Shown: in pieces, positions 31,903 to 42,869 of the stretch
How positions within the stretch are numbered: the stretch's first letter is position 1
How the letters are laid out: every line of letters starts with the position of its first letter
NCBI RefSeq assembly: GCF_024758505.1
Contig: NZ_CP077970.1
Span: 186,001 to 250,000, forward strand
Direction: 5' to 3'
Origin: Bradyrhizobium arachidis
GTDB taxonomy: Bacteria; Pseudomonadota; Alphaproteobacteria; Rhizobiales; Xanthobacteraceae
DNA: 64,000 nucleotides
Translations under genes and position numbers: made by a program
The notes under the pieces: model-generated
The model's input: the letters and a program-made list of their open reading frames with translations, nothing else
The model's database searches: none
What the model was told of the DNA's origin: nothing

Positions 31903-32799
31903 CTACTGCACCCCCAACTGCCCCGCTTCCCAGCCGAGCATCGCCTGCTTGCGGGTGATGCCCCAGTGATAGCCGGTCAGCGTGCCGCTCTTGCCGAGCG
32001 CGCGGTGACACGGCACCACGAAGGAGACCGGGTTCTTTCCGACCGCAGCGCCGACGGCGCGCGAGGCCTTTGGGCTGTTGATCTTGCAGGCAATGTCCGA
32101 ATAGGACACCGCGCGTCCCATCGGAATTTTCAGCAGCGTCTCCCACACTCGGACCTCGAAATCGGTGCCGATCATGACGACGCGCAACGGCTGGTCGGGC
32201 CGCCACAATCGTGTGTCGAAGATGCGCCTGGCGATCGGCGCGGTGCTCTCGTGGTCCTCGACGTAAGTGGCATTCGGCCAGCGGCGCGTCATGTCGGCGA
32301 GCGCAGCCTGCTCCTCGCCGGGATCGGCAAAGGCAAGACCCGACAAGCCGCGATTGGTGGCGATCACGATCGCCGTGCCGAAGGGCGAGGGGTGGAAGCC
32401 GTAAGTGAGTGTCAGCCCCGCGCCGCCGTTCTTCCACTCGCCCGGCGACATCGCTTCATGGGTGACGAAGAGATCGTGCAGCCGTCCGGGACCCGAGAGT
32501 CCTGAGTCGAGTGCTGCGTCGAGCACGCTCGCGGAATCCCGCAACAGACTCTTGGCGTGATCGAGCGTCAGCGCCTGCATGAACGCTTTTGGCGTCAGCG
32601 AGGCCCAGCGGCGGAACAGATGGTGCAGCTCATCCGGCGTGACGCCGGCCGCGTCCGCCATTGCCTCGATGGTCGGCTGCGCGCGCCAGTTTTCCGAGAT
32701 GAAGGCGATCGCCCGGCGCACGGAATCGTAGTCGCGCAGCGCGGCGTTCTGGGAGCCCGGCTTGGCCAGGCGCTGGTCATTTATCGCGAGTGTCATCAT
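31903..32799 (-). CDS. Ada-like fusion: AraC DNA-binding domain plus O6-alkylguanine-DNA methyltransferase
   Basis: This 298-residue protein joins an AraC-type helix-turn-helix region (residues about 15-110, with VTPDELHHLFRRWASLTPKAF) to a methylated-DNA methyltransferase domain whose PCHR Cys lies in VSFVVPCHRALGKSGT. It lacks the N-terminal Ada metal-binding domain that repairs phosphotriesters and switches the activator on. It should repair O6-methylguanine, and perhaps autoregulate by a different signal. Start ATG 32799 is directly followed by a second ATG. Confidence 0.93.
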   Translation of the reverse strand: MMTLAINDQRLAKPGSQNAALRDYDSVRRAIAFISENWRAQPTIEAMADAAGVTPDELHHLFRRWASLTPKAFMQALTLDHAKSLLRDSASVLDAALDSGLSGPGRLHDLFVTHEAMSPGEWKNGGAGLTLTYGFHPSPFGTAIVIATNRGLSGLAFADPGEEQAALADMTRRWPNATYVEDHESTAPIARRIFDTRLWRPDQPLRVVMIGTDFEVRVWETLLKIPMGRAVSYSDIACKINSPKASRAVGAAVGKNPVSFVVPCHRALGKSGTLTGYHWGITRKQAMLGWEAGQLGVQ

Positions 32800-32855
32800 G
32801 ACCGGAAATGTAGGGGCGGGCGCCGCGCCAAACCACCCGATTTCTGACTCGGCCC

Positions 32856-33389
32856 TCAGGCGATCGGATTGTAGGTCGGGCCACGCTTGGCGGCGTTCAG
32901 CGCCCCGATTAAGGCTTTGGCAAAGCTGGCCTTTTCCTCCGGCCCCAGGAACCTGCCGACGGACAGGCGGTGGCCGCGGGACACCAGATAAAGCCGTTCG
33001 ATACCAAACTCCTCGTCCGCCTCCTGTTCCAGCCGGACCCAGAGCGGATTGAGCACCCATTCGGCGACATGGCCGCGATGGCTGGTCCGGCGCACGCGCA
33101 GCTCGGTCGCGGTGACCACGATCTCCTCCCAGGCCTTCGCGGTGCGGAAATTGACCTTGAAGGCCCACCAGATCACGAGCACGTCGAGGCCGAAAAAGCC
33201 GAACACCGGCCAGGCGCCCATCAGCAGGAAGACGATGCCGGTCACGAAGCTGACGACGCTCAGGAACAGCATCACGGCGAGAAAGCCGGTGCGGTTCAGC
33301 GAGCGATGCGGCGTGAGCAGCGCGGAGAAGATTTGCGGCTCGGCCAGGCCCGCAGCGTCGTCGCGCTCAATTTCGTTGCCTGTGCTCAT
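32856..33389 (-). CDS. DUF2244 integral membrane protein (177 aa)
   Basis: This protein has two close transmembrane helices (TGFLAVMLFLSVVSFVTGIVF and GFFGLDVLVIWWAF) and a soluble C-terminal domain (EIVVTATELRVRR through LSVGRFLGPEEKASFAKAL) typical of DUF2244. The family is widespread in alphaproteobacteria but without an assigned function. It is divergent from nth with a gap of only 22 bases, so their promoters overlap. Confidence 0.88.
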   Translation of the reverse strand: MSTGNEIERDDAAGLAEPQIFSALLTPHRSLNRTGFLAVMLFLSVVSFVTGIVFLLMGAWPVFGFFGLDVLVIWWAFKVNFRTAKAWEEIVVTATELRVRRTSHRGHVAEWVLNPLWVRLEQEADEEFGIERLYLVSRGHRLSVGRFLGPEEKASFAKALIGALNAAKRGPTYNPIA

Positions 33390-33411
33390 ATCCCGTCAGT
33401 ATATCCCGATC

Positions 33412-34200
33412 ATGGCAAAAATCACTCGCAAGGCAGCCGCGAAGAAAACGGCCGTGCCGAAGAAAACGGCAAAGACGGCGCCCGCAAAGTCCGCCGGCAA
33501 ATCGCCGAAGGCCGCAAAGGCCAAACCGGCAAAACCCAAATCCACAAAACCCAAATCTGTAAAATCTTGGACGGCTGCGGAGATCCACGAGGTCTTCAGC
33601 CGCTTCCGCAAAGCCAATCCCGAGCCCAAGGGCGAGCTCGAACACCTCAATCCCTTCACGCTGCTGGTCGCTGTGGTGCTGTCGGCGCAGGCGACCGACG
33701 CCGGGGTCAACAAGGCGACGCGCGAATTGTTTGGGATCGCCGACACGCCGCAAAAGATGCTCGACCTCGGCGAGGAGCGCCTGCGCGACTACATCAAGAC
33801 CATCGGCCTCTATCGCACCAAGGCGAAGAATGTGATCGCGCTGTCGGCAAAGCTGCTCACCGATTTCGGCGGCGAGGTGCCGCGCACGCGCGCCGAGATC
33901 GAGTCACTGCCCGGCGCGGGCCGCAAGACCGCCAACGTCGTGCTCAACATGGCCTTTGGCGAGCACACGATGGCTGTCGATACGCATGTGTTCCGCGTCG
34001 GCAATCGCACCGGGATCGCCCCTGGCAAGACGCCGCTGGAGGTCGAGCTTGGTCTCGAAAAGGTGATCCCGGCCGAGTTCATGCTGCACGCGCATCATTG
34101 GCTGATCCTGCACGGCCGCTATACTTGCCTTGCGCGCAAGCCGCGCTGCGAGGTCTGCCTGATCAACGATCTCTGTCGCTGGCCGGAGAAGACGGTGTAG
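33412..34200 (+). CDS. nth: Endonuclease III
   Basis: This 262-residue base-excision-repair glycosylase/AP lyase has the helix-hairpin-helix LPGAGRKTANVVL with catalytic Asp in MAVDTHVFRV, and the C-terminal 4Fe-4S Cys set CLARKPRCEVCLINDLC. A roughly 50-residue N-terminal tail is almost pure Lys/Ala/Pro, absent from most Nth proteins, and may bind DNA. The ATG at 33412 is the first in frame after the DUF2244 divergent start. Confidence 0.96.
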   Translation: MAKITRKAAAKKTAVPKKTAKTAPAKSAGKSPKAAKAKPAKPKSTKPKSVKSWTAAEIHEVFSRFRKANPEPKGELEHLNPFTLLVAVVLSAQATDAGVNKATRELFGIADTPQKMLDLGEERLRDYIKTIGLYRTKAKNVIALSAKLLTDFGGEVPRTRAEIESLPGAGRKTANVVLNMAFGEHTMAVDTHVFRVGNRTGIAPGKTPLEVELGLEKVIPAEFMLHAHHWLILHGRYTCLARKPRCEVCLINDLCRWPEKTV

Positions 34201-34208
34201 CCACAGCT

Positions 34209-34293
34209 GTCATTGCGAGCGCAGCGAAGCAATCCAGACTATCTCCGCGGAGACGATCTGGATTGCTTCGTCGCAAGAGCTCCTCGCAATGAC
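34209..34293. repeat. REP family B element (tcattgcgag type)
   Basis: Ends gtcattgcgag and ctcgcaatgac enclose an inner pair (gaagcaatccaga and tctggattgcttc). A partial copy with the same outer end is at 11276-11320. It occupies the nth/CysZ-like gap. Confidence 0.8.
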
Positions 34294-34297
34294 GAGC

Positions 34298-35050
34298 TTA
34301 CGCCACCGGCACGCTGCTCCTGCGCTTCGGCTCGATCAGCTCGGGCCGCGGTCCCGATAGCCGCTTGTGCATGTGGACCATGAAGGCCATGCCGAAAATC
34401 GGCGTCGCCAGATTGACGATCGGGATCGACACGAAGGCCGCGATGATCAGGCCCGCGGTGAAGACGCTCGCTGCATTGTCGCGCCGCATCGCCTTGGCCT
34501 CTTCCGGCGAACGGAAACGCATGGCGGCGAGCTCGAAATATTCGCGCCCGAGCAGCCAGGCGGTGGCGATGAAGAAGATCAGAAAGCCGGCGCCGGCGAA
34601 CAGCACGAAAGGCAGCGCGATCAAATACACCAGGATCGTGAGCAGTGCCGTCTTGATGCCCTCCTTGATCGCGATCGAGAACGGCAACGCGATGCCGGGC
34701 TGTTCCGCCGGATAGTGCTCGCGTTCGACATGGTCGGCGACGTCGTCGACGAACAGGCTCGCCACCAGCGAGGTGATCGCGGGCATCAGGAAGATGCCGC
34801 CGAAGACGACGCCGAGCCCGGCCGCGATCGAGACGATCCAGGCCAGCGTTTCCAACGCCGTATGCCAACCCGGGCCGAGCAGGCCTTCGAGCCAGACCTC
34901 GCCATAGGTCGCAAACCAGGACAGCAGCCGTTGTAGCCCGAACGCCAGCACGGTGATCAGCACGAGCGCGACGCCGATCGAGCGCCACAGGATCGAGCGC
35001 ATCGGCGGGGACAGGATCTGCGACAGCGCCTTGACGGCGGCATCCAGCAT
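34298..35050 (-). CDS. CysZ/EI24-family membrane protein
   Basis: This 250-residue polytopic protein has four to six hydrophobic segments, with the family pattern VFGGIFLMPAITSLVASLFVDDV and LPFVLFAGAGFLIFFIATAWLLGREYFEL. E. coli CysZ is a sulfate channel, but this broad EI24 family has other members, so sulfate transport is only one possibility. The ATG at 35050 has a GAGGT site upstream. No cysteine synthesis genes are nearby. Confidence 0.85.
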   Translation of the reverse strand: MLDAAVKALSQILSPPMRSILWRSIGVALVLITVLAFGLQRLLSWFATYGEVWLEGLLGPGWHTALETLAWIVSIAAGLGVVFGGIFLMPAITSLVASLFVDDVADHVEREHYPAEQPGIALPFSIAIKEGIKTALLTILVYLIALPFVLFAGAGFLIFFIATAWLLGREYFELAAMRFRSPEEAKAMRRDNAASVFTAGLIIAAFVSIPIVNLATPIFGMAFMVHMHKRLSGPRPELIEPKRRSSVPVA

Positions 35051-35153
35051 GGCGGGACCTCTCACGAAAACATAGGCGAGAGGTAGACATGCAATTGGGT
35101 TTCGGCAAGGGAGGCTGGCCTAGTGCTGCCTGCGACGCGTTGGTTGCCTTGGT

Positions 35154-36326
35154 TCAGCCTTCCGCCACGATGCTGGCCCAGCAGGTGATCGCGCTGCAGA
35201 CCGAGCTCCAGCGTCCAAACGCCTTGTAGATTTGGGCGGCGATCTGGGCCTGCTGCCGGATCGTCCCCTCGGCCTTGATCTGCGGATCGGACACGTTGCG
35301 GATCGCGAGAAAGCGCGGGGCCTTGGCACCCATGTCCTTGGCCACCAGGCCGAGGATCGCGTCGCCCATCTCGGAGACGTCGCCGAGCCCCTGCAGCTTG
35401 AAGTGATTGTCCGACGTGTCGAAGCCGAAGAAATCGGTAGTGACGACGGACGAGCTCAGCCCGCTCGGCTTCACCACCACGATCTTTGGCGCGCGCGTGT
35501 TCTCCTTGGGCAACTGCCCGGAATTGGCCTTGAACAGCGTTTTGGCCTGCGCGAAGCGCGTCGCCTTGGCCGACTTGCTCGCATAGTGATCCTGCGCGAA
35601 CGGCTGCTTCTTGAATTTCGCGGTGCAGTCGAACCGCACGACGGGACTGACGATGACGTCGCCGACCTCGAACTGCTTGCCGATGCCGCCGGCGGTGCCC
35701 GTCGTGATCACCAGCGTCGGCTGCACCTCCTCGATGATCTGGCGCCAGACGTCGATATTCGGGAGTTGCGGTCCGTCCTGCGACATGTGCGAATCGGACT
35801 TGAAGATTACGACCTTCTTCTTGCCGATCTTGGTGGTCCAGTAGGTGCCGAGCCGCTTCAGCTCCTTGGCCGGACAGCCATTGCGCATCTTCTGGGAAAT
35901 GGTCGCGTAATTGTGGGTGTAGGGCACGTAATCGTTGCGCGAGTCCTTGCCCGGCGTCAGCACGCGGCTCAGCGCATGGCCTTCATCGACCGTCCACGTC
36001 ACCACCAGCACGTCGCCGCGCGGCAGCGGGCCATTGCTCTTGCCTTTCGGCTTCGCCCCGGTCTGCGGCGCCAGTCCCTTGGGCCAGGGGATGTCGGCGA
36101 AGCGCGACAAGCCCGTCGCCGTGCTGAACGCCATGAACTCGCGGCCGGCGGACGATTCGGAATCGAAGTCGATGATCTCGCGTTGAAAATCCTCCGGCGC
36201 GACTTTTGCGGTTCGCTCCACCGCAGCCTTCGCCACGCTCTTGACCGCAAAGGTCTCGCTCGGCGGCGGATTTGTGATCGGATCGAAGCCAATGTTTCGC
36301 TGCACCCATTTGCGGTCGACGCGCAT
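35154..36326 (-). CDS. Nucleoside-phosphorylase-like protein with an N-terminal extension
   Basis: This 390-residue protein has a PNP/UDP/MTAN-type domain from about residue 104 (VLVVTWTVDEGHALSRVL). It shows TTGTAGGIGKQFEVGDVIVS (208-227), SEMGDA with the catalytic-type Glu at 319, and IRNVSDP (342-348), whose Asp matches the base-binding Asp of such enzymes. The first 100 residues are unassigned and slightly basic. It is too large for a plain MTA/SAH nucleosidase. Stand-alone or effector-linked relatives occur in bacterial defence, but no partner gene is seen here, so the role is open. Confidence 0.75.
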   Translation of the reverse strand: MRVDRKWVQRNIGFDPITNPPPSETFAVKSVAKAAVERTAKVAPEDFQREIIDFDSESSAGREFMAFSTATGLSRFADIPWPKGLAPQTGAKPKGKSNGPLPRGDVLVVTWTVDEGHALSRVLTPGKDSRNDYVPYTHNYATISQKMRNGCPAKELKRLGTYWTTKIGKKKVVIFKSDSHMSQDGPQLPNIDVWRQIIEEVQPTLVITTGTAGGIGKQFEVGDVIVSPVVRFDCTAKFKKQPFAQDHYASKSAKATRFAQAKTLFKANSGQLPKENTRAPKIVVVKPSGLSSSVVTTDFFGFDTSDNHFKLQGLGDVSEMGDAILGLVAKDMGAKAPRFLAIRNVSDPQIKAEGTIRQQAQIAAQIYKAFGRWSSVCSAITCWASIVAEG

Positions 36327-36615
36327 GACGAGGTCTCCAGGAATGGATTTCGGATTTCAACAGGATGTCTCGGCCGGCCTCGCAGCCGACGATTGCAATT
36401 TAAAATCGAATTCCAGAACGCCGGACCACTCTGGCCTACGAGCGGCGCGACAATGATGCTGGTGTGATCACGGCAAACCCTGCAAAACAAAGCCTTGGAT
36501 GAAAATGGATGAACAAGACGAGATCAAATGTCGCAGGGGAGGCTACACCTATAGTTGAATAGCGGCAATCGGCATTCCGTTCACAAAGCGAGGAAGTCGC
36601 GGCGGCGGATTTCAG

Positions 36616-37062
36616 CTATCCATGCTTATGCGCGTGCTTCCGCGCCTTCGCCGGCTTACCTTCGCCGGTCGGGATCATCACCACGCGGCCATAGCGCACG
36701 CCGCGCTCGGCGATGATGTGGTCGGCAAAATGCTTGACCTCGTCGGCGGAACCCTTGAGCGCGGTCATCTCCATGCAATTGTTGTCGTCGAGATGGACGT
36801 GCAGCGTGGCCAGCGCGAGGTCGTGGTGACCGTGGAATTCCTGCACCAGGCGCTTTGAGAGATCGCGCGCGGCGTGGTCGTAGACATAGACGAGGCCGGC
36901 GACGCACGGGCCCGTCTGCGCCGTGTCTTCGCTGCTCTGCTGCAAACCCGCGCGGGCGAGGTCGCGAATGATCTCGGAGCGGTTCTGGTAGCCGCGGGCT
37001 TCCGCCGCAGCGTCGATCTCGTTAAGCAAATCGTCCTCGATCGTGATCGTAATCCGCTGCAT
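36616..37062 (-). CDS. nikR: Nickel-responsive regulator NikR
   Basis: This 148-residue ribbon-helix-helix repressor has the DNA-binding MQRITITIEDDLLNEID segment and the metal domain. The Ni ligands of E. coli NikR (His76, His87, His89, Cys95) align with the HGHHDL region, LHVHLDDNNC and its Cys96. The C-terminus is unusually basic and His-rich (KPAKARKHAHKHG). The start ATG at 37062 follows a gap of 55 bases to the copper ATPase, so they may share a transcript or be independent. No nickel transporter gene is visible in the window. Confidence 0.93.
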   Translation of the reverse strand: MQRITITIEDDLLNEIDAAAEARGYQNRSEIIRDLARAGLQQSSEDTAQTGPCVAGLVYVYDHAARDLSKRLVQEFHGHHDLALATLHVHLDDNNCMEMTALKGSADEVKHFADHIIAERGVRYGRVVMIPTGEGKPAKARKHAHKHG

Positions 37063-37117
37063 GCGATGCTCCCGGCGTCTTGCCAACGAGCACCGTTCTA
37101 CACGAATTCCCGGATCG

Positions 37118-39592
<2,475 letters not shown>

Positions 39593-39631
39593 TCCAGCGC
39601 TCCGGCCATCTCGATACCAGGCTTGCAACCC

Positions 39632-39648
39632 ATACCCGGTAGGGGTAT
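39632..39648. promoter_or_regulatory. Candidate CsoR operator shared by copA and csoR
   Basis: The 17-base palindrome ataccc-ggtag-gggtat lies in the 65-base gap between the divergent copA and csoR starts. It matches the G-tract inverted-repeat form of CsoR/RcnR operators. A symmetric site in this gap could control both genes. Confidence 0.75.
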
Positions 39649-39657
39649 ATAAACGGC

Positions 39658-39933
39658 ATGCGAAAGGACATCAAGGCATCCGTCGAAAAACGCCTGAGCC
39701 GGATCGAGGGCCAGGTCCGCGGCCTCTCCAAAATGGTCGGCGAGGACCGCTACTGCATCGACATCGTGACGCAGATCTCCGCCGTGCGCGCGGCGCTCCG
39801 CCGTGTCGAGGAGGAGATCTTGAAGGATCATGTCGCGCATTGCGTCGAGCATGCGATTTCGAGCGGCAACAAGACCGATCAGCGCGAAAAGATCGCGGAG
39901 TTGATGGCGGTCATCAGTCGCGCGGAACGATAA
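39658..39933 (+). CDS. csoR: CsoR/RcnR-family copper-sensing repressor
   Basis: This 91-residue all-helical repressor has Cys33, His58 and Cys62, the Cu(I)-binding C-H-C set of CsoR. The N-terminal [16 protein letters not shown] is the family signature. Copper binding should release it from DNA. It is divergent from copA and sits next to the palindrome at 39632-39648, so the two genes form a self-contained copper switch. Confidence 0.92.
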   Translation: MRKDIKASVEKRLSRIEGQVRGLSKMVGEDRYCIDIVTQISAVRAALRRVEEEILKDHVAHCVEHAISSGNKTDQREKIAELMAVISRAER

Positions 39934-39973
39934 TTCATTTCTCGTGATTGGGACGAGCTAAGCATCCCTTCAC

Positions 39974-40100
39974 GTCGTCCTGGCGAAAGCCAGGACCCAT
40001 TACCCCAAAAAGCAGTTTGGCGAAGACTGGGCGTTCGGTACTGGCACCATACGCGACGGATAGATTCCGCGGTATGGGTCCTGGCTTTCGCCAGGACGAC
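39974..40100. repeat. REP family C element (gtcgtcctggcgaaagccagg), copy 1
   Basis: Outer ends gtcgtcctggcgaaagccag and its complement form a 20-bp stem, with cccat/atggg inside. The internal segment contains ttggcgaagact. A second copy with the same ends and the same internal segment lies at 42738-42858, so both derive from one element. Confidence 0.9.
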
Positions 40101-40120
40101 ATCGGAGAGTCTGCGCCCCC

Positions 40121-41104
40121 TTATGCTGCGCGCGCCCGGCGGCGGCGGGGGCGGTACATGGCGATCTTCTTCAGGAGCGGAAAACCCTCAGACGCCGTGA
40201 CGCGCCCGACCATGGCCGCATGCGCAGACGCATCGTCGGCCGGGCTCACTTCCGCAGCCGGAACTTGCGCTTCTTCGTCAGTCGCTTCAGGAACAAGCGG
40301 CGGCGAACCGATCGTTTCTGGAAACACACTGAAAGTGCCCGCTACCTCCTCGAGCGGCTTTTGCTTGTCGGCCCAGTGCAGCGACGTGTAGTCGAAGCCG
40401 TGCACGATGGTGGGTTTGACGACCTCGAAATAGGGCGAGATGTCGAAGTCGCGAGGCATGTAGAGCGAGGAATCGCGGATATGCAGGATCTCCTTGCGGG
40501 CGCGCCGCGAGCCTGCCTTGGTGATCTTGGGCAGGATCGGGTAGCGCACCGCGTCGAAGGCCTGCGCGATCAGCGCCGAGCAGATGATCTTGGTGGGATC
40601 GCCCGAGCCGAGCGCGATCATGCGGCGCCGCCAGCGCTGCGGCACCGGCAGCGGGAACAGGAAGCGCATCAGGTCCAGGATGTTCTTGGTGTCGTAGCCG
40701 AAGCCGATGCGGTTGATGGCATAGCGGCAGACGGTGTGACGGTCCTCATAGGACAGACCGACCGGACGGCAGAGGCGGGTGTGATAGGGGAAATATTTCG
40801 ATAAGGGCGCGGAGGTGACGCCCTCGCCGATATTGGCCTCGATCAGGACGTGCGGCTCGCCGTCGGCCTCTTCCGCGCCCTCGACCGGCCCGACATAGAG
40901 CGCGGCATGGGACCAGGTGGACTGCGTGAGGTATTTGATGATGCCGGAGATGCGGTTGTTGCCTTCGACCAGCAGCACGTCGCCCGGCTGGATCACACCG
41001 CGCAGATGTTCCGGATCGCTGGGCGTGAACGGCTCATAGCCCGGCACCTCCTTCGAGAGGTAGTGGGCAATCAGCTTGCCGACTGAATCTAGGACCGTCC
41101 CCAT
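40121..41104 (-). CDS. YiiX-like permuted papain-fold amidase/peptidase
   Basis: This 327-residue protein has a circularly permuted NlpC/P60-like order: His66 in QSTWSHAALYVG, Glu89 in VLIEANIGE, then Cys175 in IICSALIAQAF. The family includes putative lipid-or-peptide amidases. The C-terminal 80 residues are a low-complexity acidic then Arg-rich tail ([10 protein letters not shown]). The ATG at 41104 has a good GGGGAG site; upstream frame extension is unsupported. The substrate is unknown. Confidence 0.75.
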   Translation of the reverse strand: MGTVLDSVGKLIAHYLSKEVPGYEPFTPSDPEHLRGVIQPGDVLLVEGNNRISGIIKYLTQSTWSHAALYVGPVEGAEEADGEPHVLIEANIGEGVTSAPLSKYFPYHTRLCRPVGLSYEDRHTVCRYAINRIGFGYDTKNILDLMRFLFPLPVPQRWRRRMIALGSGDPTKIICSALIAQAFDAVRYPILPKITKAGSRRARKEILHIRDSSLYMPRDFDISPYFEVVKPTIVHGFDYTSLHWADKQKPLEEVAGTFSVFPETIGSPPLVPEATDEEAQVPAAEVSPADDASAHAAMVGRVTASEGFPLLKKIAMYRPRRRRARAA

Positions 41105-41300
41105 AGCACCGAACTCCCCCCACAACCTTTTTCGGCTGCTTTTTTTCCCTTCTCTATCATGGTCGAAACGCGTTGCAATTTGGTTCATCGCTTGTTCGGG
41201 TCAAGTACGATTGATTCACCATGATGGTTGCCGTGCTGCATCAGATGCGGCAAGGTTCGCTAGCTGTTCCCGTTCGCTTCAAGTCCCCGGAAACCATGAC

Positions 41301-42719
41301 ATGACAATCACGCGCCGCGGCTTCCTATCGGCGTCAGCGGCATTTGCTGCAGCGCCGATAGCAATGCCGATAGCGCTGCCGATTCTTGGCGCGACCGCCG
41401 CGCCCCTGCCGCGCGAGGTCGACGTCGTCGTGATCGGGGCCGGAACTGCCGGTATCGCTGCAGCGCGGCGCGTGATGGCGGCGAACCGCAAGGTCGTGGT
41501 GGTCGAGGCCGCCGCGCAGATCGGCGGGCGCTGCATCACTGATACCACCACCTTCGATGTGGCGTTTGATCGCGGGGCACGCTGGATGCACAATCCAGAG
41601 ACCAACCCGATGATCAAGCTGGCACGCGGCGTGGGGCTCGACGTGTCGCCGGCCCCTAGCGGGCAGAAGATGCGCATCGGCCGTCGCAACGCACGTCCCA
41701 GCGAAACCGAGGAATTTCTGGCCGCGCTGGTGCGCGCCAATCGCGGTATCGATGAAGCCGCGCGCGGCAAGCTCGACGTATCAGCCGCGTCCGCGCTGCC
41801 AAAAGATCTCGGGGACTGGGCCGGTACCGCCGAGTTCGTGCTCGGCGCAAGCTTCGCCGGCAAGGATTTGAAGGAATTTTCGGCCATCGACAAAGCGCGC
41901 GCGCAGGACCGCAATTCGGCGATCGCCTGCCGCCAGGGGCTGGGCACGCTGATCACAAAACTCGGCGAGCAGACGCCGGTCGCACTGTCGACGCCGGCAA
42001 GCCGCATCAGCTGGAGCAATCGCGACGTCAGCGTCGAGACGCCGGCCGGCAAGATCGTGGCGCGCACCGCAATCATCACGGTCTCGACCTCTGTGCTGAC
42101 GGCAGGCGCAATCAAATTCGCGCCCGACATTCCCAAGCGCACGCTGGACGCGGCGGCCAAGCTGGGGCTCGGCAGCTACGATCACATCGTGCTGCAACTG
42201 CCCGGCAATCCGCTCGGGCTCGCGCGCGACGATATCCTCATCGAGCAGAGCAGCTCGACCCGCACGGCGCTGCTCTACGCCAATATCGGCGGCTCCTCGC
42301 TGTGCTCGATCGACGTCGGCGGCTCCTTCGGCCGGGATCTTTCCGCGCAGGGCGAGCAGGCCATGGCGGCCTTTGCCCGGGAGTGGCTGACAAAACTGTT
42401 CGGCAGCGAGGCGACCGCGGGCATCAAGAAGACCAGCGCGACGCGCTGGAATGCGTCGCCCTTCGTCATGGGTGCGATGTCGGCATCAGCACCGGGCGGG
42501 CAACTGTCGCGAAAGATCCTGACCGAGCCGATCGGCTGCATGTATCTGGCCGGCGAAGCGACCCATGAGACGCTGTGGGGCACGGTCGACGGCGCCTGGG
42601 AGAGCGGTGAGCGCGCCGCGGAAGCAGCGCTCCGTCGCATCGGCGCGCTGAAGGAAGAGCCGGCCGACGTACCGACGCAATCGACCAAGCGCCGCCGCGC
42701 GGCGCCGCCTCGGAACTAA
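41301..42719 (+). CDS. Tat-exported FAD-dependent amine oxidase
   Basis: This 472-residue flavoprotein starts with a twin-arginine signal (TRRGFLSASAAFAAAP) and continues with the FAD-binding GxGxxG (VVVIGAGTAGIAAARRV), GGRCIT and the C-terminal FAD motif MYLAGEATHETLWGTVDGAWESG of monoamine/polyamine oxidases. The substrate is unknown. It is divergent from the YiiX-like gene and should be located in the periplasm with FAD bound before export. The ATG at 41301 follows a CCGGAAACC spacer. Confidence 0.9.
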   Translation: MTITRRGFLSASAAFAAAPIAMPIALPILGATAAPLPREVDVVVIGAGTAGIAAARRVMAANRKVVVVEAAAQIGGRCITDTTTFDVAFDRGARWMHNPETNPMIKLARGVGLDVSPAPSGQKMRIGRRNARPSETEEFLAALVRANRGIDEAARGKLDVSAASALPKDLGDWAGTAEFVLGASFAGKDLKEFSAIDKARAQDRNSAIACRQGLGTLITKLGEQTPVALSTPASRISWSNRDVSVETPAGKIVARTAIITVSTSVLTAGAIKFAPDIPKRTLDAAAKLGLGSYDHIVLQLPGNPLGLARDDILIEQSSSTRTALLYANIGGSSLCSIDVGGSFGRDLSAQGEQAMAAFAREWLTKLFGSEATAGIKKTSATRWNASPFVMGAMSASAPGGQLSRKILTEPIGCMYLAGEATHETLWGTVDGAWESGERAAEAALRRIGALKEEPADVPTQSTKRRRAAPPRN

Positions 42720-42737
42720 GCGACGACACATTCAGTT

Positions 42738-42858
42738 GTCGTCCTGGCGAAAGCCAGGACCCATAATCACAGAATCACGTTTGGCGAAGACTCGTAGTTG
42801 CCAACTCGCGCTACAATAGCTGACCGGGGTAATGGGTCCTGGCTTTCGCCAGGACGAC
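42738..42858. repeat. REP family C element, copy 2
   Basis: This copy shares gtcgtcctggcgaaagccag ends and the internal tttggcgaagact with the copy at 39974-40100, but the centre differs (atcacagaatcacg and ctacaatagctg). It lies between two convergent genes and may serve both as terminator. Confidence 0.9.
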
Positions 42859-42869
42859 GCCCAGAGGCG

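Noticed and set aside
33049..33411. nth extended upstream to 33049
   Set aside because: The extension is antisense to the DUF2244 gene and has no Nth similarity; ATG 33412 is used.
35232..36467. A 411-residue plus-strand frame antisense to the phosphorylase-like gene
   Set aside because: No recognisable motif and biased composition typical of complementary-strand shadow frames.
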